From: Flammula alnicola
Lineage: Eukaryota; Basidiomycota; Agaricomycetes; Agaricales; Strophariaceae
NCBI GenBank assembly: GCA_015499995.1
Contig: JADNRV010000060.1
Location: forward strand, 1 to 64,000
DNA length: 64,000 nt
Direction of reading: 5' to 3'
The position numbers were made by a program, and so were the translations under genes. The notes beneath the pieces are model-generated. The model was not told the origin of the DNA. It saw only the letters and a list, made by a program, of their open reading frames with translations, and made no database searches. This document shows positions 46,525-59,428 of this stretch, in pieces. Within the stretch, counting starts at the first letter, position 1; each line of letters starts with the position of its first letter.

Positions 46525-47549
46525 ATGTTCAGAACTCTGGCAAATTGTGCGCTTCTTGCCCTTCAAGCCCTCAGCGGGATTGCGAGCCCCGTTATGACAG
46601 TAAGTCAATCGTATCAATTCGTGTCCTTCTGTTCGTCATATTCATCACTTGTTCATCGCTGGATTCTCCACAGGGCGCCGCTGAGGAGCTTGTCAGCACT
46701 CCCTACGGATTTGTCCCAAAATCAAATGTACACCTTGTTCCAAAGGGCGGAAGGGTACATCATACCGCAACCGGGGTCCAGCTCATCGGTGCAGACGGCA
46801 CGATCCTCCACTCCGCCCCACTGACAAGTTCCAAACCTGGGCCTAGTTCTACCCATTTTAACATCTCCGGTACCCTACCCACTATCGCTAAGCGCAACCT
46901 GAACTCCGGATATGTTGCCTATGCATACTGGGAAAACGTGAACCCAAGTCCCATTATTCACTTTACCACCTCCTGGACTGTCCCGCCCACTCCTGCGAAC
47001 TGGGATGGTCAGATCCTCTACTACGCCAACGCACTCTTGCCCTCGTCATTCGACGCGATACTCCATCCTACATTACAATTCGGTGAAACCAATGCTGGAG
47101 GAGGCGCATACTGGGGCATCGCATCGTGGTACACTGTTGGCTCCAACGTATACCACACCGCACTTACCGCCGTGCAACCTGGACAGGCCCTCACGGGGTA
47201 CATGGACTGGGAAAGTAGCTCAACCTCAGGATCGACCACGACGAATTTCTGGCGCTCCCTCTTCTTGAATTACGCTGGAAATTCCATCCCTGAGTCTTAT
47301 CTTTACATCTCAACCACGGAGGTGCTCAACTGGGCTTATGAGGCGTTGTCCATCTTCAATACTTTGAATGCTGGTGATTTGCCTACGGGAAACACGATGA
47401 TGACCGACATCAATCTCTACACACAAGATTTTCAAAACCCAGTCCTTACCTGGGGGACGGTCAGCGATCCCAGTGATGGGATCTTCATGTCAGTCATTTC
47501 AACTTCATCGACAAATGGAGCAGTGCAGATCAGCTATCCGAATCAGTAA
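46525..47549 (+). CDS. Secreted protein of unknown function
   Basis: Two exons, 46525-46599 and 46674-47549, with a 74-bp intron, giving 316 residues. The N-terminus (MFRTLANCALLALQALSGIA) is a clear signal peptide, almost exactly encoded by exon 1. The mature part contains a beta-rich domain with YVAYAYWENVN, FTTSWTVPPTPANWDGQ, TLQFGETNAGGGAYWGIASW and ALTGYMDWESSS. This pattern recurs in secreted proteins of basidiomycetes but has no assigned function that I know of. Only one Cys is seen in the signal region and none in the mature chain. Probably extracellular; an enzymatic role is not evident. Confidence 0.82.
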
Positions 47550-48610
47550 CGATATCCTAAATTCCTTGCAATGACTCCTCCACCTTATTTCTCTGCACGA
47601 TCGCGACCGCTGCCAGAGGTTGATAGTCCATGCGAACATCTTCTGCACTCATTACATTCCAGCTAGAACGTCATGTAGCGTAGGAGAGTTATGACAGTAA
47701 AGAGTGGTATGGCTCTACCGAGTATAATGCAACAGCTTCAACATGCCAAATATCTTACAAAAAAAAAAAACTCCAAAATTCTAGAGGAGAAATTCCGCCT
47801 TCGTCAAAATGTGTCTCAACGATGGAATGATCAATCGATCAACGCTCCTCCTCCATGACTTATTAGTTGATCATGGAGCAAAACGTGCTCTATTAATGCA
47901 GGACAATCCAGGCCTTCGCGGATATACTGAACAATATTACTTGATGCCGTTGTAGTAAGTAGTGAGATCAGGGCAGTCGGCTAGATTAGATTAGATAGCA
48001 TCAGAGGCTGTGCATGTCCCTTTGTAGACACCTTCCGCATTCGTAATGAACTTCATCCCTGCCTTTTGCCATCGCCTGCAACGCTATCTGCACGGCTTCC
48101 CAGCTCGACGCGCATCTTCGGCGAGCATATCTGAGAGCAGGTCAGATATGGCACTTTCTAGTTCCCCCCGGTCTGAGGGAATCTCACTTATGTAACCGGA
48201 AAAGAAGCATACCTGACCGTAGACTGGAAAAGGAACTCTCTAATTGCCCTCCAAGTCCGCAGCATTTCACGCGTACTTCATCTGATCCTCGTACACTGAC
48301 TGTTGAATAGGGCACCACCGGGCACCACAGTTCCATCTGAGTTGCCTCTCGCAAATATTTTGACATCATAGAAATTGATCCTTGTCAATGAACCCATCGG
48401 ACCTGAGTCGGATTTTCACAAGGTTCTGTAATCGCAGCTGCTGAATAAACTAACGCTCAAGCGCCCAAGACTGAACAAGCTCGTCATCATGTTTTCGAAG
48501 CCAGACACGACTCACGCCTCGTGTCCGATAACAGATCTCCTGGCCCTGTGCCCTATAACAACGCCTCCGCCGTTGTTCCCTTCTCACACTTTTTTCGACT
48601 TGCGCCCACC
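47550..48610. other. Intergenic between secreted-protein gene and DUF3638 pseudogene
   Basis: No gene supported. An A-tract lies at 47,759-47,770. Short minus-strand frames near 48,184 and 48,450 have no family resemblance. The former promoter of the large gene would lie just before 48,611. Confidence 0.5.
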
Positions 48611-51600
48611 ATGGCCAACACGAATCTTGAGCCACCCTCTTTAGAGGACCTCATATACGTTCTGAATCATGTTTTTCTACCCCCAAAACTACCGCAAAAG
48701 GACGACAACGATACAGACCACGACGTCGCTCTCTGTCGCTTCGCGTATAATGCCTCCCTTGAATTTGCTGGATTTCTATCGCAATGTCAGCAGGGACAGT
48801 GGTCCATTGTGAGTCGGATGCTCAACAATCTGCTCAAAACAACTCGAAGCCTCGAGAAAGATGTACTTGCCACGAATATATTGGGCCTCGGGGACGGCGG
48901 TAAGTTTTGCTGAGGTGTACGACATTCCGCTTGGCTCACTCATCGTTCCTACTTTATTTGATCCAGAGGTACTTTCGGTTCACATCCGCGCTCAAAATCC
49001 TGCTCTTATTCTATGCAGGCTCCGCGATATTATGATGTTTCAAATTTCGAGGTTTCACCGTCTCCCGAGGCTGTCATGGATGTTGAAGGGAAGCTCGTCT
49101 GCTCGTATCCTGGCCCTGCCGTGGAACTTCCTCTCGATATCGCACATGATCGCTCGTTTGTCGAACAGCTCGTCTCCTTCCTCGTTCACATGGACGTAGA
49201 TCGGCTGGATGCTGAAGCGACGACAACCAAAGCCGGGTCCAAAGTCCCCGAAACACGTGGCACGACTCACCCACGATACATCTCCCAGCTCCTCAGTATG
49301 ATCCTTTGCGGGATAGGAAAAGAAGCCGAAGTCGACCGTATCACGAAGCGCATCGCAGATGACGTCTGCTGGGACAGTGCTAGAAACCCTTGGCGGAGGT
49401 CGTCGCTTTGGCTTGTGCTCCGTGTAGCCATCCAAACAACCGCTGACTCCCGCGAGACGTACAAGGCATTTATGGTGTTCTTTCAAGCTCAGCTTCTCCA
49501 ACTGTTTCTCGACCATGATCTTTCCAGCGAGCTGCTCCACACCGCCAGAGTAAAGACAAGTAGGCGTGTTCATAAGCTCGGCGCCTCTGCGTCTCCACGT
49601 CTCTTGCAAGTGGTGGAGACCGTCAGTCGAGCGATAGAGCAGCGTCTTCAAGAAAGATGGTCCGAAGAGCAGCGTCTACAAGCCGTTTCTCCGTCCTACA
49701 CTCCAGACCCCGCTACCTTCGAAAAGGATGCCACGATATCACTCCTTAAATCCCGCGACTATCTCGCCAAAATCATGTCCCCCGATCTTTACACGGATAC
49801 CTTCACGACATTTCATCCATCCCACTTCCTCCGTCTTCGCGACAGTTATGATTTTCACCATCCCAACGGCTTAAGCCAGGCGGTTCAAGCCGACCCTTAC
49901 GTTGCTCTCGCCGACTTCGAGTTTTTTGTTCAGAAACGATTGGATGGATGGGTCATTGAGAACCGTCACGATGAGTCAGCTTGTGAGAAGCTGGGAGCGT
50001 GCTTAGACCAATATATCTCCGCCGCCAAAACTCAATACTCTTCCAACCCAGAGGATGAGTCGCTCATGCTGTTGACCATCATGGAGCTCTGGGTGGCGCT
50101 CGATGCCATCGCGGTCTTCCACTGTCCGCTTCTTTTGGACTACTCTCCCGAGATTCCAGCATCATTTTTGGATCCCCTCCTTCTTCGCCGGGCGAAATTC
50201 ATCGAGCGTGCTGCTCGAATACAACTCTACCTACGCAACCGACACTCCAAAGCCACCATTGCAACCTCCATTTACTCTGATCACCTGGACCACACCACAT
50301 TCGCTGTGCGTTATTTTCAACAATCATCTTCCCTTTATGCCGTCAAAGCCTCCATTGAGCGGGATGCTGCTCTTAAACGGACAAACAAACATGCAGAGCT
50401 CCAGGGAAAGAACGAGAGGCATGCGTGGCTCACCAAGGAGATTGACAGACGACGCTGCGAATACGACGTGTTCTATAGTTGGTCCTACCATTCCAGATCA
50501 TGCTATAAGTGCAAGCTCCAGGGAGAGGCCGAAAGCTTGCGTATCGACGTTCACGAGTGGCCTGTGCCAAGTAATTCTTTTGAGGCTGAAGCGGCTGTCT
50601 TTGAGCTCAAGTGTCCTCCGGTCTTCGCCATCTGGAGGACGCGGACATACCAGATCCTTCGTGACATCGGCATGGCGCACGTCAGCGTTCAGTCAGAATT
50701 CACTCCTCATGCTCTCCTTGAGGACTATGAAGGGCTTGTGACCTGGTCAAAGAGGGGCACGTCGGGTCGCATCACCTTTGGGTCGGACACGAAATCGTTT
50801 CTCAAGTCCCACTACCGCGATGTCAAGATCCCCGCCCACGAAGACAGTGTTTGCGTCAATAACGGCCTGCACTTCAGGTTGTATGATAGCATAAAGGGGG
50901 AAAATGTCCTTTCGTCCTTCAATCTCAATCTTGATTCGTATTGCACGCTTCGTCTCCCTAAGGATGGGGAAGGGTTGTACCAGCATCTCCAGTACGCTGT
51001 GACGCACACGACCCACACACACAACGAAACCATCGTCAATCAGGGAGATTGTCCCATGAATCTAAGCATGCATGAGCAACTTGCATTCTCTAACCTTCGC
51101 TGCGGATCCCAGCTGCAATGGAAGAACATCGCCCGTGAGCTTCGATCAAACGCATTGACCTTTTCTCGGGAAGAGGTTCATACACTCCTCACACAAGCAG
51201 CCTGGCAGATAGGACCGCTTTCCAAAGACGGGTCCATCAGAGACTGGCATTTCGAACTTGGGGAGTTGGATTTCGGTCTTGTTTTCATTCGAGAAACCAT
51301 GGACCTCTTGTCGCATGTTGAGGCCAATTGGAGTGAAGGAACAACAGTCAAGAGCATTAGTATGTCTTTCGTTTCACTGGATGAATGGAAGCTCACGCTG
51401 ACGCCCTTATTCAGTTTATCTCATCAGTCGCCTTCTCACTTCCACTGTAGATGCACAGTTGCAAGTGCGGAAGAATGGATACGCACTGTTGCGCAAAGCT
51501 CGAGAGGTAACGTATAAGTGGATGCACGAGATAGTGGATAAGCTTCAAGATGCTGTCGACGATGACGAGCTTAGCGAGCTTCAAAGACGAGCCTGCGAGA

Positions 51601-54600
51601 TGGCTGCGACCTGCCGTGCAACCTTCGATGTCGACGCTGGGACTCATCTTGATGCTCTCCTTAGCTCCGAGTTTTCGGCAGATGTCGCCATTCTCATCGA
51701 ATGTGCCATCATGATTCACGACAACACCCCACCTCATCTTGGCCGCACATTTCCGGACTTTCAGAAATTGCTCCATCGAGATCGTCGACTCTCTCATTTC
51801 CTGGAGCCATTTCTCAGCAAGCTCATTCATGCTGACAAATGCGGATTGGACATCGCCATAACATCGGTTTGGTCGGGGTACCATCCCGGAGATGGCGGGT
51901 GGCAGCAGCTGCCTGAACCCAACTCGCGATGGCTGACATCATTCACTGCCGCTGCTTCGCCTGGTCAGCGGGCTCAACAAGTTCATTACAACATGCTGGA
52001 TGGGAAACTGCTTGTGGACGGGAAGCCGTTAGGACGTCTGCCTCGAGAGATTGTTGGCCATTCTACTTACAAACGGATCTTCGGCCAGGTATGAATGTTT
52101 TCGTGATTTGCATGAATGAAGCTCACTTCCCTGTATCCAGAAAATTTTGGACGTCATCCCTGCCGATATGCCTGGGATGGACTATGCGACTCCATCTTTC
52201 GTCTATGGTTATCAGGTATATTGTTTCCGTACGTCTTCGTTATGTCAATCTAAAGCAGACGGCTGCATTAGGTTTTCTTCGCCCTTCGTGGTAGTCAAAG
52301 TCTCATTATACGTACACGAACACCTTCACACCAAGTCTTCGAGCTGATTCCCCATAAAGTTCTCCTGGAAGATTTCCCTGCCTTGTTTGCTACGGAACAC
52401 GCACATTGGATGGACATCCACAATGGCGAAATTGAATTTCGGCCTCTTGATCGGCTATGGGACCGGTCGCCTCAGAATTGGCGGCTTGCCTTCTTGCCAG
52501 ATGGTCCTTCTAAGATGATTCACGGCAAAGCAGGGACTCGTCACCTCGTTGACATCCAGAGCGGGACATTCCAGGGTATAGCTGCCCGTATTCGTCCTTT
52601 GGAGCACTCGGAATATCTGACAACCATCTACGATGCTCAATCACACACCATCTCGATCGAGCTACCTCGGTTCCGGCTTTTTTTTTTTTAAATAATGGCG
52701 AGGTGGAATCGAAGAACATGCAGGGCATGGTCATCGACAATGACCAATGCACGGGGACTATGATCGGGCTAAGCAGTCAGCTCGTCCTTCGCCATAACGA
52801 TCCGAGATTTGAAGGTCTCCCTGGCTCACGCTGTGTGCTCATACCCCGCGGCGTCGTCCAGTTCTCCCTCTCCCTGGACCAAAATCATGTCCGCGTGTAC
52901 ATCGACACCTGCACCAAATTCATCCGTCAAGTCACGTGGCACAAGTACGAGATCAACTCCGATCTTGGGTTGCTCGTTGGCAATGTCAACCTCACCAGTC
53001 GGCTCTACAGGATTTACCTTCACGCCTTATGTAGCCATCCTCTCCCAGACCCATTGACGAGCCAGACAGGCACCGATCACGCGCTGCAGGAGTTGGGCGC
53101 TGCTAGCTGTTTCTCATTCCAGAGGTTGACGAAGGCCGATGTCGAGCTGCTTCGGCTCATTGGGAGCATCACCCTTCGGCATTACTATCCGAAGCACCTT
53201 CGCGTCATGCAGACCATCAAGTGGTCTCCTCACCTTCCTGCGCTCTCTCAGCACGGCATGTTCGACACCACTGTATGCAATATCCTGCAATATGCACAAT
53301 CCCTCACCATCTTCCCTGAACTGAAGGATACCGAAGTTGACCTTGACTACAAGTGCGGCGGTGATTCCTTCTTGATGGCACGTGCGACCCGAAGGAACGC
53401 TATCTACTATGAGAGAGGCGTCGATATATCACCTGCTTTTGATAGGAGATACGATTCTCGAGATTCTCCTCGCATCGCTGACCATGACTCTGACGGAATT
53501 GAGGCCCTGAAAACATCGCAGTTGGTGTACGCTTGGCCTGTAGGTCTCACTCGTCCTCTCGAGACCTCTGAGCTCCTCGAGACCTTCAAAGAATGGCGCC
53601 ACATGAGCGAACCTATCCCAGAGACATCTTTGATTTATACCCAAGAGTGGTTGCATCTTGATCTACCCGCGAAATGGCTTAGTATCTATGATCTCTGTCG
53701 TCAAATAGGGCAACCAGCCTCGAAGAAGTTCGAGCTGGTCTTTTCCTTCACTGCTCTGGCTTATGGCTCGCGAAGCCTTCGGAAATTTATCCCCGTCCTA
53801 CTAGCTTTTGCTACCATACGCAGACCGTTATTTAGTGCTCCTCCCCTGCATTTGTCCTATGACCTGCAAGATGGGTTTGAACCCCTTCAGGGCCAGGTGC
53901 GGAGTATGATCGTTTCCGGAACCAACGATCTCATCAACACCCCGCCGGCCAGCTCTCACAAAGGCGGGACGAAACCTTCGGAGACTTCCATTCTCGACGA
54001 TCCATGCACTACAATGACATTTCTCGGAGCAAAATCGATAATGCCATGGACTACTTGATGAAACAGTGGCCCTGTTCTTCCCCGCAATCACCTTTCTATC
54101 AATACGACAACTCGCGTTGGTTCAATGGTGAAAGAATCATGAGTGAAGTCGCGAAATACTTCGCGAGCTGTTCACGCAATTGTGACCTTCGTTCATTCGC
54201 TTCTCAGGTTACAGGGGTTCTGCAGGCAAACTACATAGCCCCTCCATTGATAAAAGAACAGATTCCCAGATTCAGTTTTGTCCCCCAGCTCAACGTCAGC
54301 ATTGTTCGACTTGACTCACCTTTTACCTTGGCAAATCTTCTTTCCAGTCGTACGAATTCTGCGCCACCGCGTTCTACCCGCATGTTTGGAACAGGGGCAC
54401 CCATCAATTCCAAACAACCTGGCCAACCGATTGACACCAGCAATTTACAGGATCTCATCTCCCAATTTGAGCGCAACAGCCACTCTGCGCTCAGTCGACT
54501 GTATAGCAAGCGTCTCGAGAGAAGGCGAAGCGCATTACACCGTGGCCAGCAGACTTCGATGCTTCCCGAGCATTTACCTCCCATAAATGACTGCATTGCA

Positions 54601-57600
54601 TATCGCGACCAGTGCAAGAGTCGCCTGCGTGATCTTTCGTTGTCAGTCAGCTCTGCTTTGGCACCTTCAACTACTACAGAAAATATCCTCGAGATTTTAG
54701 GGCTGTGGCCTCGCATTCATCATCGTACTATGTTGCATCCCCTGGCCTCTACGGCTAACATCCCTCTCAGTCCGGAATGGGCCGACAGTTTGACCGCTTT
54801 TGCTGAGGTGTTTATCGAATACCAGCATTCTCAGCGGCTGTTGGAGTATGCCCTTCAATCGGATGCGGAAAATTTCTTTAAAGAGCTCGACAATGCATCA
54901 TTCAATCGGTCGGATACAGAGCGGAATCCTGACTGGCTATTGATACAGGTAAGAAGAATTTTCATTGACATACTGAGCTTAGTTTCCTCACAGAATTGAC
55001 TATTTTCAGATCCAAGGAAACTTCATCACCCGCGCGATCCAGTATGACGTTGCGCGAGAGATGGTAACTCCCTCTTCGAGCGACAACACAGTTCTCCAGC
55101 TCAACATGGGAGAGGGAAAGTCTCATGTCATTGTGCCTCTTGTTGCGGTAGCTCTGGCTGATTTGCACAAGCTAGTTCGAGTCGTTGTTTTGAAGCCTCT
55201 TGCAGGTCAAATGTTCCACCTGCTCGTTGAGCGCATTTCTGGCCTGAGCAATCGTCGTATCTTCCATTCTCCCGTGACGTAACAATGGACATGCAACAGA
55301 TCCAGCGTATCCGTAATCTATTCAAGGAGTGTGCTCGCGTTCAAGGAGTCTTGGTGACACAACCAGAACATATCCTTTCTTTCCGGTTGATGGTGATTGA
55401 CCGAACGCTATCTTCGGGCTCTCCTCCCAACCACGTGGCACAGGAGTTGAAGGAGACGCAGGCATGGCTAGCGTCCACTTCGCGAGACATCCTCGACGAG
55501 AGCGACGAACTTCTCCATGTCCGGTACCAACTCATCTACACTATGGATCAGCAGCAGCCACTCGATGACGGCCAAGATCGCTGGACTACCATACAAAAGG
55601 TATTCGACCTTGTGCGCCGGCATATATGGAAGCTTCATGAGGAGTTTCCTGAGCAGGTTGAACTCCTCGAGCACCGTGCGGCGCAGGTTGACAAAGGGGA
55701 GTTCTCCATGTTCGTCTTCTTGGAACCTCTGCTTCTCGGGCACTTGTTTCCCGCATTGCCGAAGATGCCTTGGATGGAGCGCTTGATAACGTGACTTTTG
55801 TTGGCCTCAGCGCGCAGCCTTGTCTCCGTAGTGCAGTCCTACGCTTTTATCAAGGAGCACAGTGTCGACGATCAAACATGCTTCACTGTCCAAAGTTTCT
55901 ACAAAAACTCTGGTCTCTGGAAGGGCCTCCTCCTGATTCGCGGCCTTCTTGCGCATGGTATCTTGATATATGTCCTTAGCCAACGACGTTGGCGAGTGGA
56001 CTATGGTCTTGATTTAAAACGCTCTCTGCTCGCTGTCCCATACAGAGCTAAGGTATATCTCAAACCTTTCTAACTTCCACACGTTGAATGTTGATCACGC
56101 CATATCCTACAGGATGTGCCTAGCTTACGGAGCGACTTTGGTCATCCAGACGTAGCCATTTGCCTGACTTGCCTGAGCTACTACTATGGAGGTCTAACCA
56201 CATCCCAAGTGCAAGAATGCTTTGAGCTTCTCATCAAGCTCGACAATCCTCCTCTCGAATACGAGAAATGGGTTAAGCGAGGCAGAAGGAGCATTCCAGA
56301 TTTTCTTCGCCAGCTCATAGGGGTGAACACGAAGGACATGCAGACATTCAAGAGCGATGTTGTTCCTATCTTCAAGCATAACCAAGCCGTCATCGACTTC
56401 TTCCTTTCACAAGTCGTTTTCCCCAAGGATGCCAAAGAGTTTCCTTCCAAACTGGGTACTTCTGGATGGGATTTGGCCGAGCACAAGGCTAACTTTACCA
56501 CCGGTTTCAGCGGAACAAACGACAACTGCGATCTTCTGCCCACTTCGATCACTCAGATAGAGCGCGACAATCAAATTCAAACGAACGCGCAAGTTCTTTG
56601 GTATCTGCTTCGACCCGAAAATGACAGGTACATCTGTACCCAAGGCGCAGACGGACAATCACGCTCAGCGATGGAGTTTTTGGAGTTTTTGGTTCGGGAG
56701 CCGAAGGAGGTCCGCGTTCTGCTTGACGTCGGCGCCCAGGTAAGCTCGCATTATTATGATTTCAACAATATGCTAACTGTAATGTCAGATGTTGGAAATG
56801 ACGAACCAGCAGTTGGTCAAGCACTGGTTATCGTTAAGGCAGGATGTTATGGCAGGTGTGTTCTTCGACGATGCGGACAATTTGTCGGTTCTCAGACAGG
56901 ATGGCGTGGTCGAACCGCTCTACTCATCATCGTTCTTCCGACTGCTCGATCAATGTATCATTTATCTCGACGATGCGCATACGAGGGGAACGGACCTTAA
57001 GCTTCCTCGCAACTTTCGAGCTGTGGTAACTCTGGGTCCCAAAGTGACGAAAGACAGGTTGGTTCAAGGTATGTTGCTGCTCTGCCCCTCTACAGTTTCA
57101 CAAATTACTGACGAGCAAAAAAATCTCAGGCTGCATGCGGATGCGAAAGCTGGGTCATGGCCAATCCGTCGTCTTCTGCGCTCCTCCCGAGATTGACAGG
57201 CGCATACGTGAGGCCGAAAACATCGGTTCTTCATGCCCGGTACAGGTCATCGACGTTCTTAGCTGGGTCATGTCCAACACGTGCACCGACATCGAGCATC
57301 ACATACCCCACTGGGTCGAGCAGGGTGTTGACTTTCACAGGAGAAGAACCGAGGAGGTATTTCTGCCCGGAATTCGGACGTCGAATTTCTGAAGAATGCT
57401 TGGCTTCAACCTGCGGCACGATCCCTTGACGAAATGTATGGCCTCACAAGCCAACCCGAACGTTCTACCGGCTCGGTCATTGACATCCCAGACATGCATG
57501 AGCGCCTTCAGGCGCTCGGGTCACAACGGTACGCGATGCACGAATGGACGAGGAGCAAGAAAGGGAGGTTAGTCATGAGGTCGAGCAGGAGCTACAACTG

Positions 57601-58388
57601 GAGAGACCTCCCAGAGTTCCGCCTGCTGTGCATTACCTGGACGAGGAAGTTCGCTGCTTTGTCCGACAGGGGACCATCCCCACCAACTCTGACGCCTTCT
57701 TCCCTTTCATGACCCCCCTCCGTTCTGAAACTGACACGCTCAACCCTCAGAACCCATGGTCGAGGCAGCTTCTGGCTACTCGAGACTTCATGACCACGAC
57801 GAGGGACGGAAAAGAGAAATCTGTTCTCACCGACTATCTGCGTCCCGTCAACTGGATTGTCTCCACTGAGCTTAGGGATGGAAGTGGCATGATTTTCGTC
57901 GTGATGAGTCCATACGAGATCAATCTTCTTCTTCAGGATATTCGCGCGAGCAAGTACGTCCGCCTGCATATGTATGCGCCCCGCACCACCCAGGCCATGA
58001 AACCATTCGACGATCTAACGTTCTACTGTGTCCGCCATTATCGCCTACGTGCAATTTGGCATCCCCAACCCTCGACGTACGGTGTCAGCTCAACATCTGG
58101 GCTGGCCAGCTCTATTTGGACCAGTACGAGACATACCTCCGCCTGTGCCTGCTCTTGGGTGTCTCCTCAAGCGAAACAGCAGAGTACAGTTCAGTGGAGA
58201 GCGATCGATTCGTGCCTAAAAGAGGACAGATTGGGGAGATGGTGGAGGTATGCTTGTTCGACGAGAGTCCGTTGCCGTTGCTGAAGAGGCTGTTCGGCTT
58301 GAGGAGGAAGGGCATGAGCTATCAGCAGACGCACCTGGGTAAGATTCTGCATGCTCGCCTGCTTTTTCAAGAAGATTTTGAGGAGTGA
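48611..58388 (+). pseudogene. Frameshifted DUF6606/DUF3638/DUF3645 giant protein gene
   Basis: A 9.8-kb gene for a protein of about 3,000 residues. Start MANTNLEPPSLEDLIYVLNH at 48,611 (ACCATGG context). The N-terminal DUF6606-like part runs to about 50,000. The DUF3638 core, with the P-loop-like LNMGEGKSHVIVPL, lies near 55,100. The DUF3645 part, with HGILIYVLSQRRWRVDYGLDL, lies near 55,960. Then come LDDAHTRGTDLKLP near 56,970 and LNIWAGQLYLDQYETY near 58,100; stop at 58,386. Good introns: 48900-48966, 51360-51414, 52089-52140, 52216-52271, 54949-55009, 56053-56112, 56740-56788 and 57069-57129. The frame breaks near 49,045, 52,685, 53,966, 55,262, 55,765, 55,815, 57,367, 57,535 and 58,030, each time with family sequence resuming in another frame. 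Intact relatives are annotated as ubiquitinyl-hydrolase-like with unproven function. Neighbouring genes have clean frames, so decay is more likely than poor sequence, though both remain possible. Confidence 0.85.
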
Positions 58389-59428
58389 TCTGGGGTGATT
58401 TGGAGGAGTAGGAAGACGTGCATCGTCTAGCATCTCTCTTCACGGTCAGAGTAACCTCTAATGTTGGTACGCAATATGATAGTTCATCATAGAATTTGAG
58501 TTGTGATGTGAAAGGAAGAAAAAGTAGCACCTTTTCGAACCAGGAGGTCGTGTTGTCAAGGTCAGTCAATAACGGTCAAACTTTGACCGTCAATGATCGA
58601 CCGTCAGTAAGCTGACCCGGTCAGTCAAATTATTGACTGGTCCAGTGACTCTTTTTATGATATTAACGGCGTAGATGCATGTCTGCCCCATTTTTTTGAC
58701 AGAATATTGTTCCTAACGACAATAGTTCCATATTGCAGACATCTTTTAAGCGTCAAGTTCAATTTCCGGCCTTCTTTTCGAAATTCTCCATGAAATCAAT
58801 AATATAATAATAGTAATTCATAAATTTTTTGTCATTTCAATCGAGCCTCAGCTCGCCGTTTCCTCAATGTTGCCTGGGGTCGAGATTTTTAGTCAGCCAG
58901 TCCGGTATCTTCAATCACGGTCAGTAGGGTCAGTTGTTGACCATTGACTCTGACCGTACTGACTGACTAGTATTGACTGACGCCGTCAGACGGCGCTCGT
59001 GATGTGAGCAACACAACCATTTGACATGTTCAATGCAGGCTGCCAAAAAGGCCCCTTTCGGAGCCTTTCCTGACTTATGGCCGTGTGCTGACGGCGGATT
59101 TTGCAATAATGTGTAAGAGGCCTGCCCGAAATGCTTGGAATTTAGTTAGGTATTGACCTGGCCGTTCGACATCTACGCTCTGCGACTCATGGCCAGCTAT
59201 GGTCAAAAAAAACACCATGTTTGCATCTTTCTCGTCCACCACAATTGCTTTTATACAAACAAATTCCGAACAGAAACAATAATTACCCACTCTTTCGCAT
59301 TCTTTCGCGCCCTCGCTCACGGTCGACGCTAGGCTTTACATCAACATCAATATCTATATGTATCAATGGCAGAGAGAAAGAGAGAGTAGGTAGGGTTGCG
59401 AGCCAGATTCACGTGAACGAGCAGTAAT
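58389..59428. other. Intergenic with two GTCA-rich palindromic clusters
   Basis: Clusters of TGAC/GTCA words forming short palindromes occur at about 58,555-58,650 and 58,910-58,995, in roughly inverted arrangement around 270 bp of AT-rich sequence. This is possibly the pair of ends of a small inverted-repeat element. The right part contains the 3' untranslated region of the SDH gene. No coding sequence is supported. Confidence 0.4.

Noticed and set aside
49055..49651. 198-codon minus frame inside the giant gene
   Set aside because: Antisense of a clearly coding plus-strand segment.
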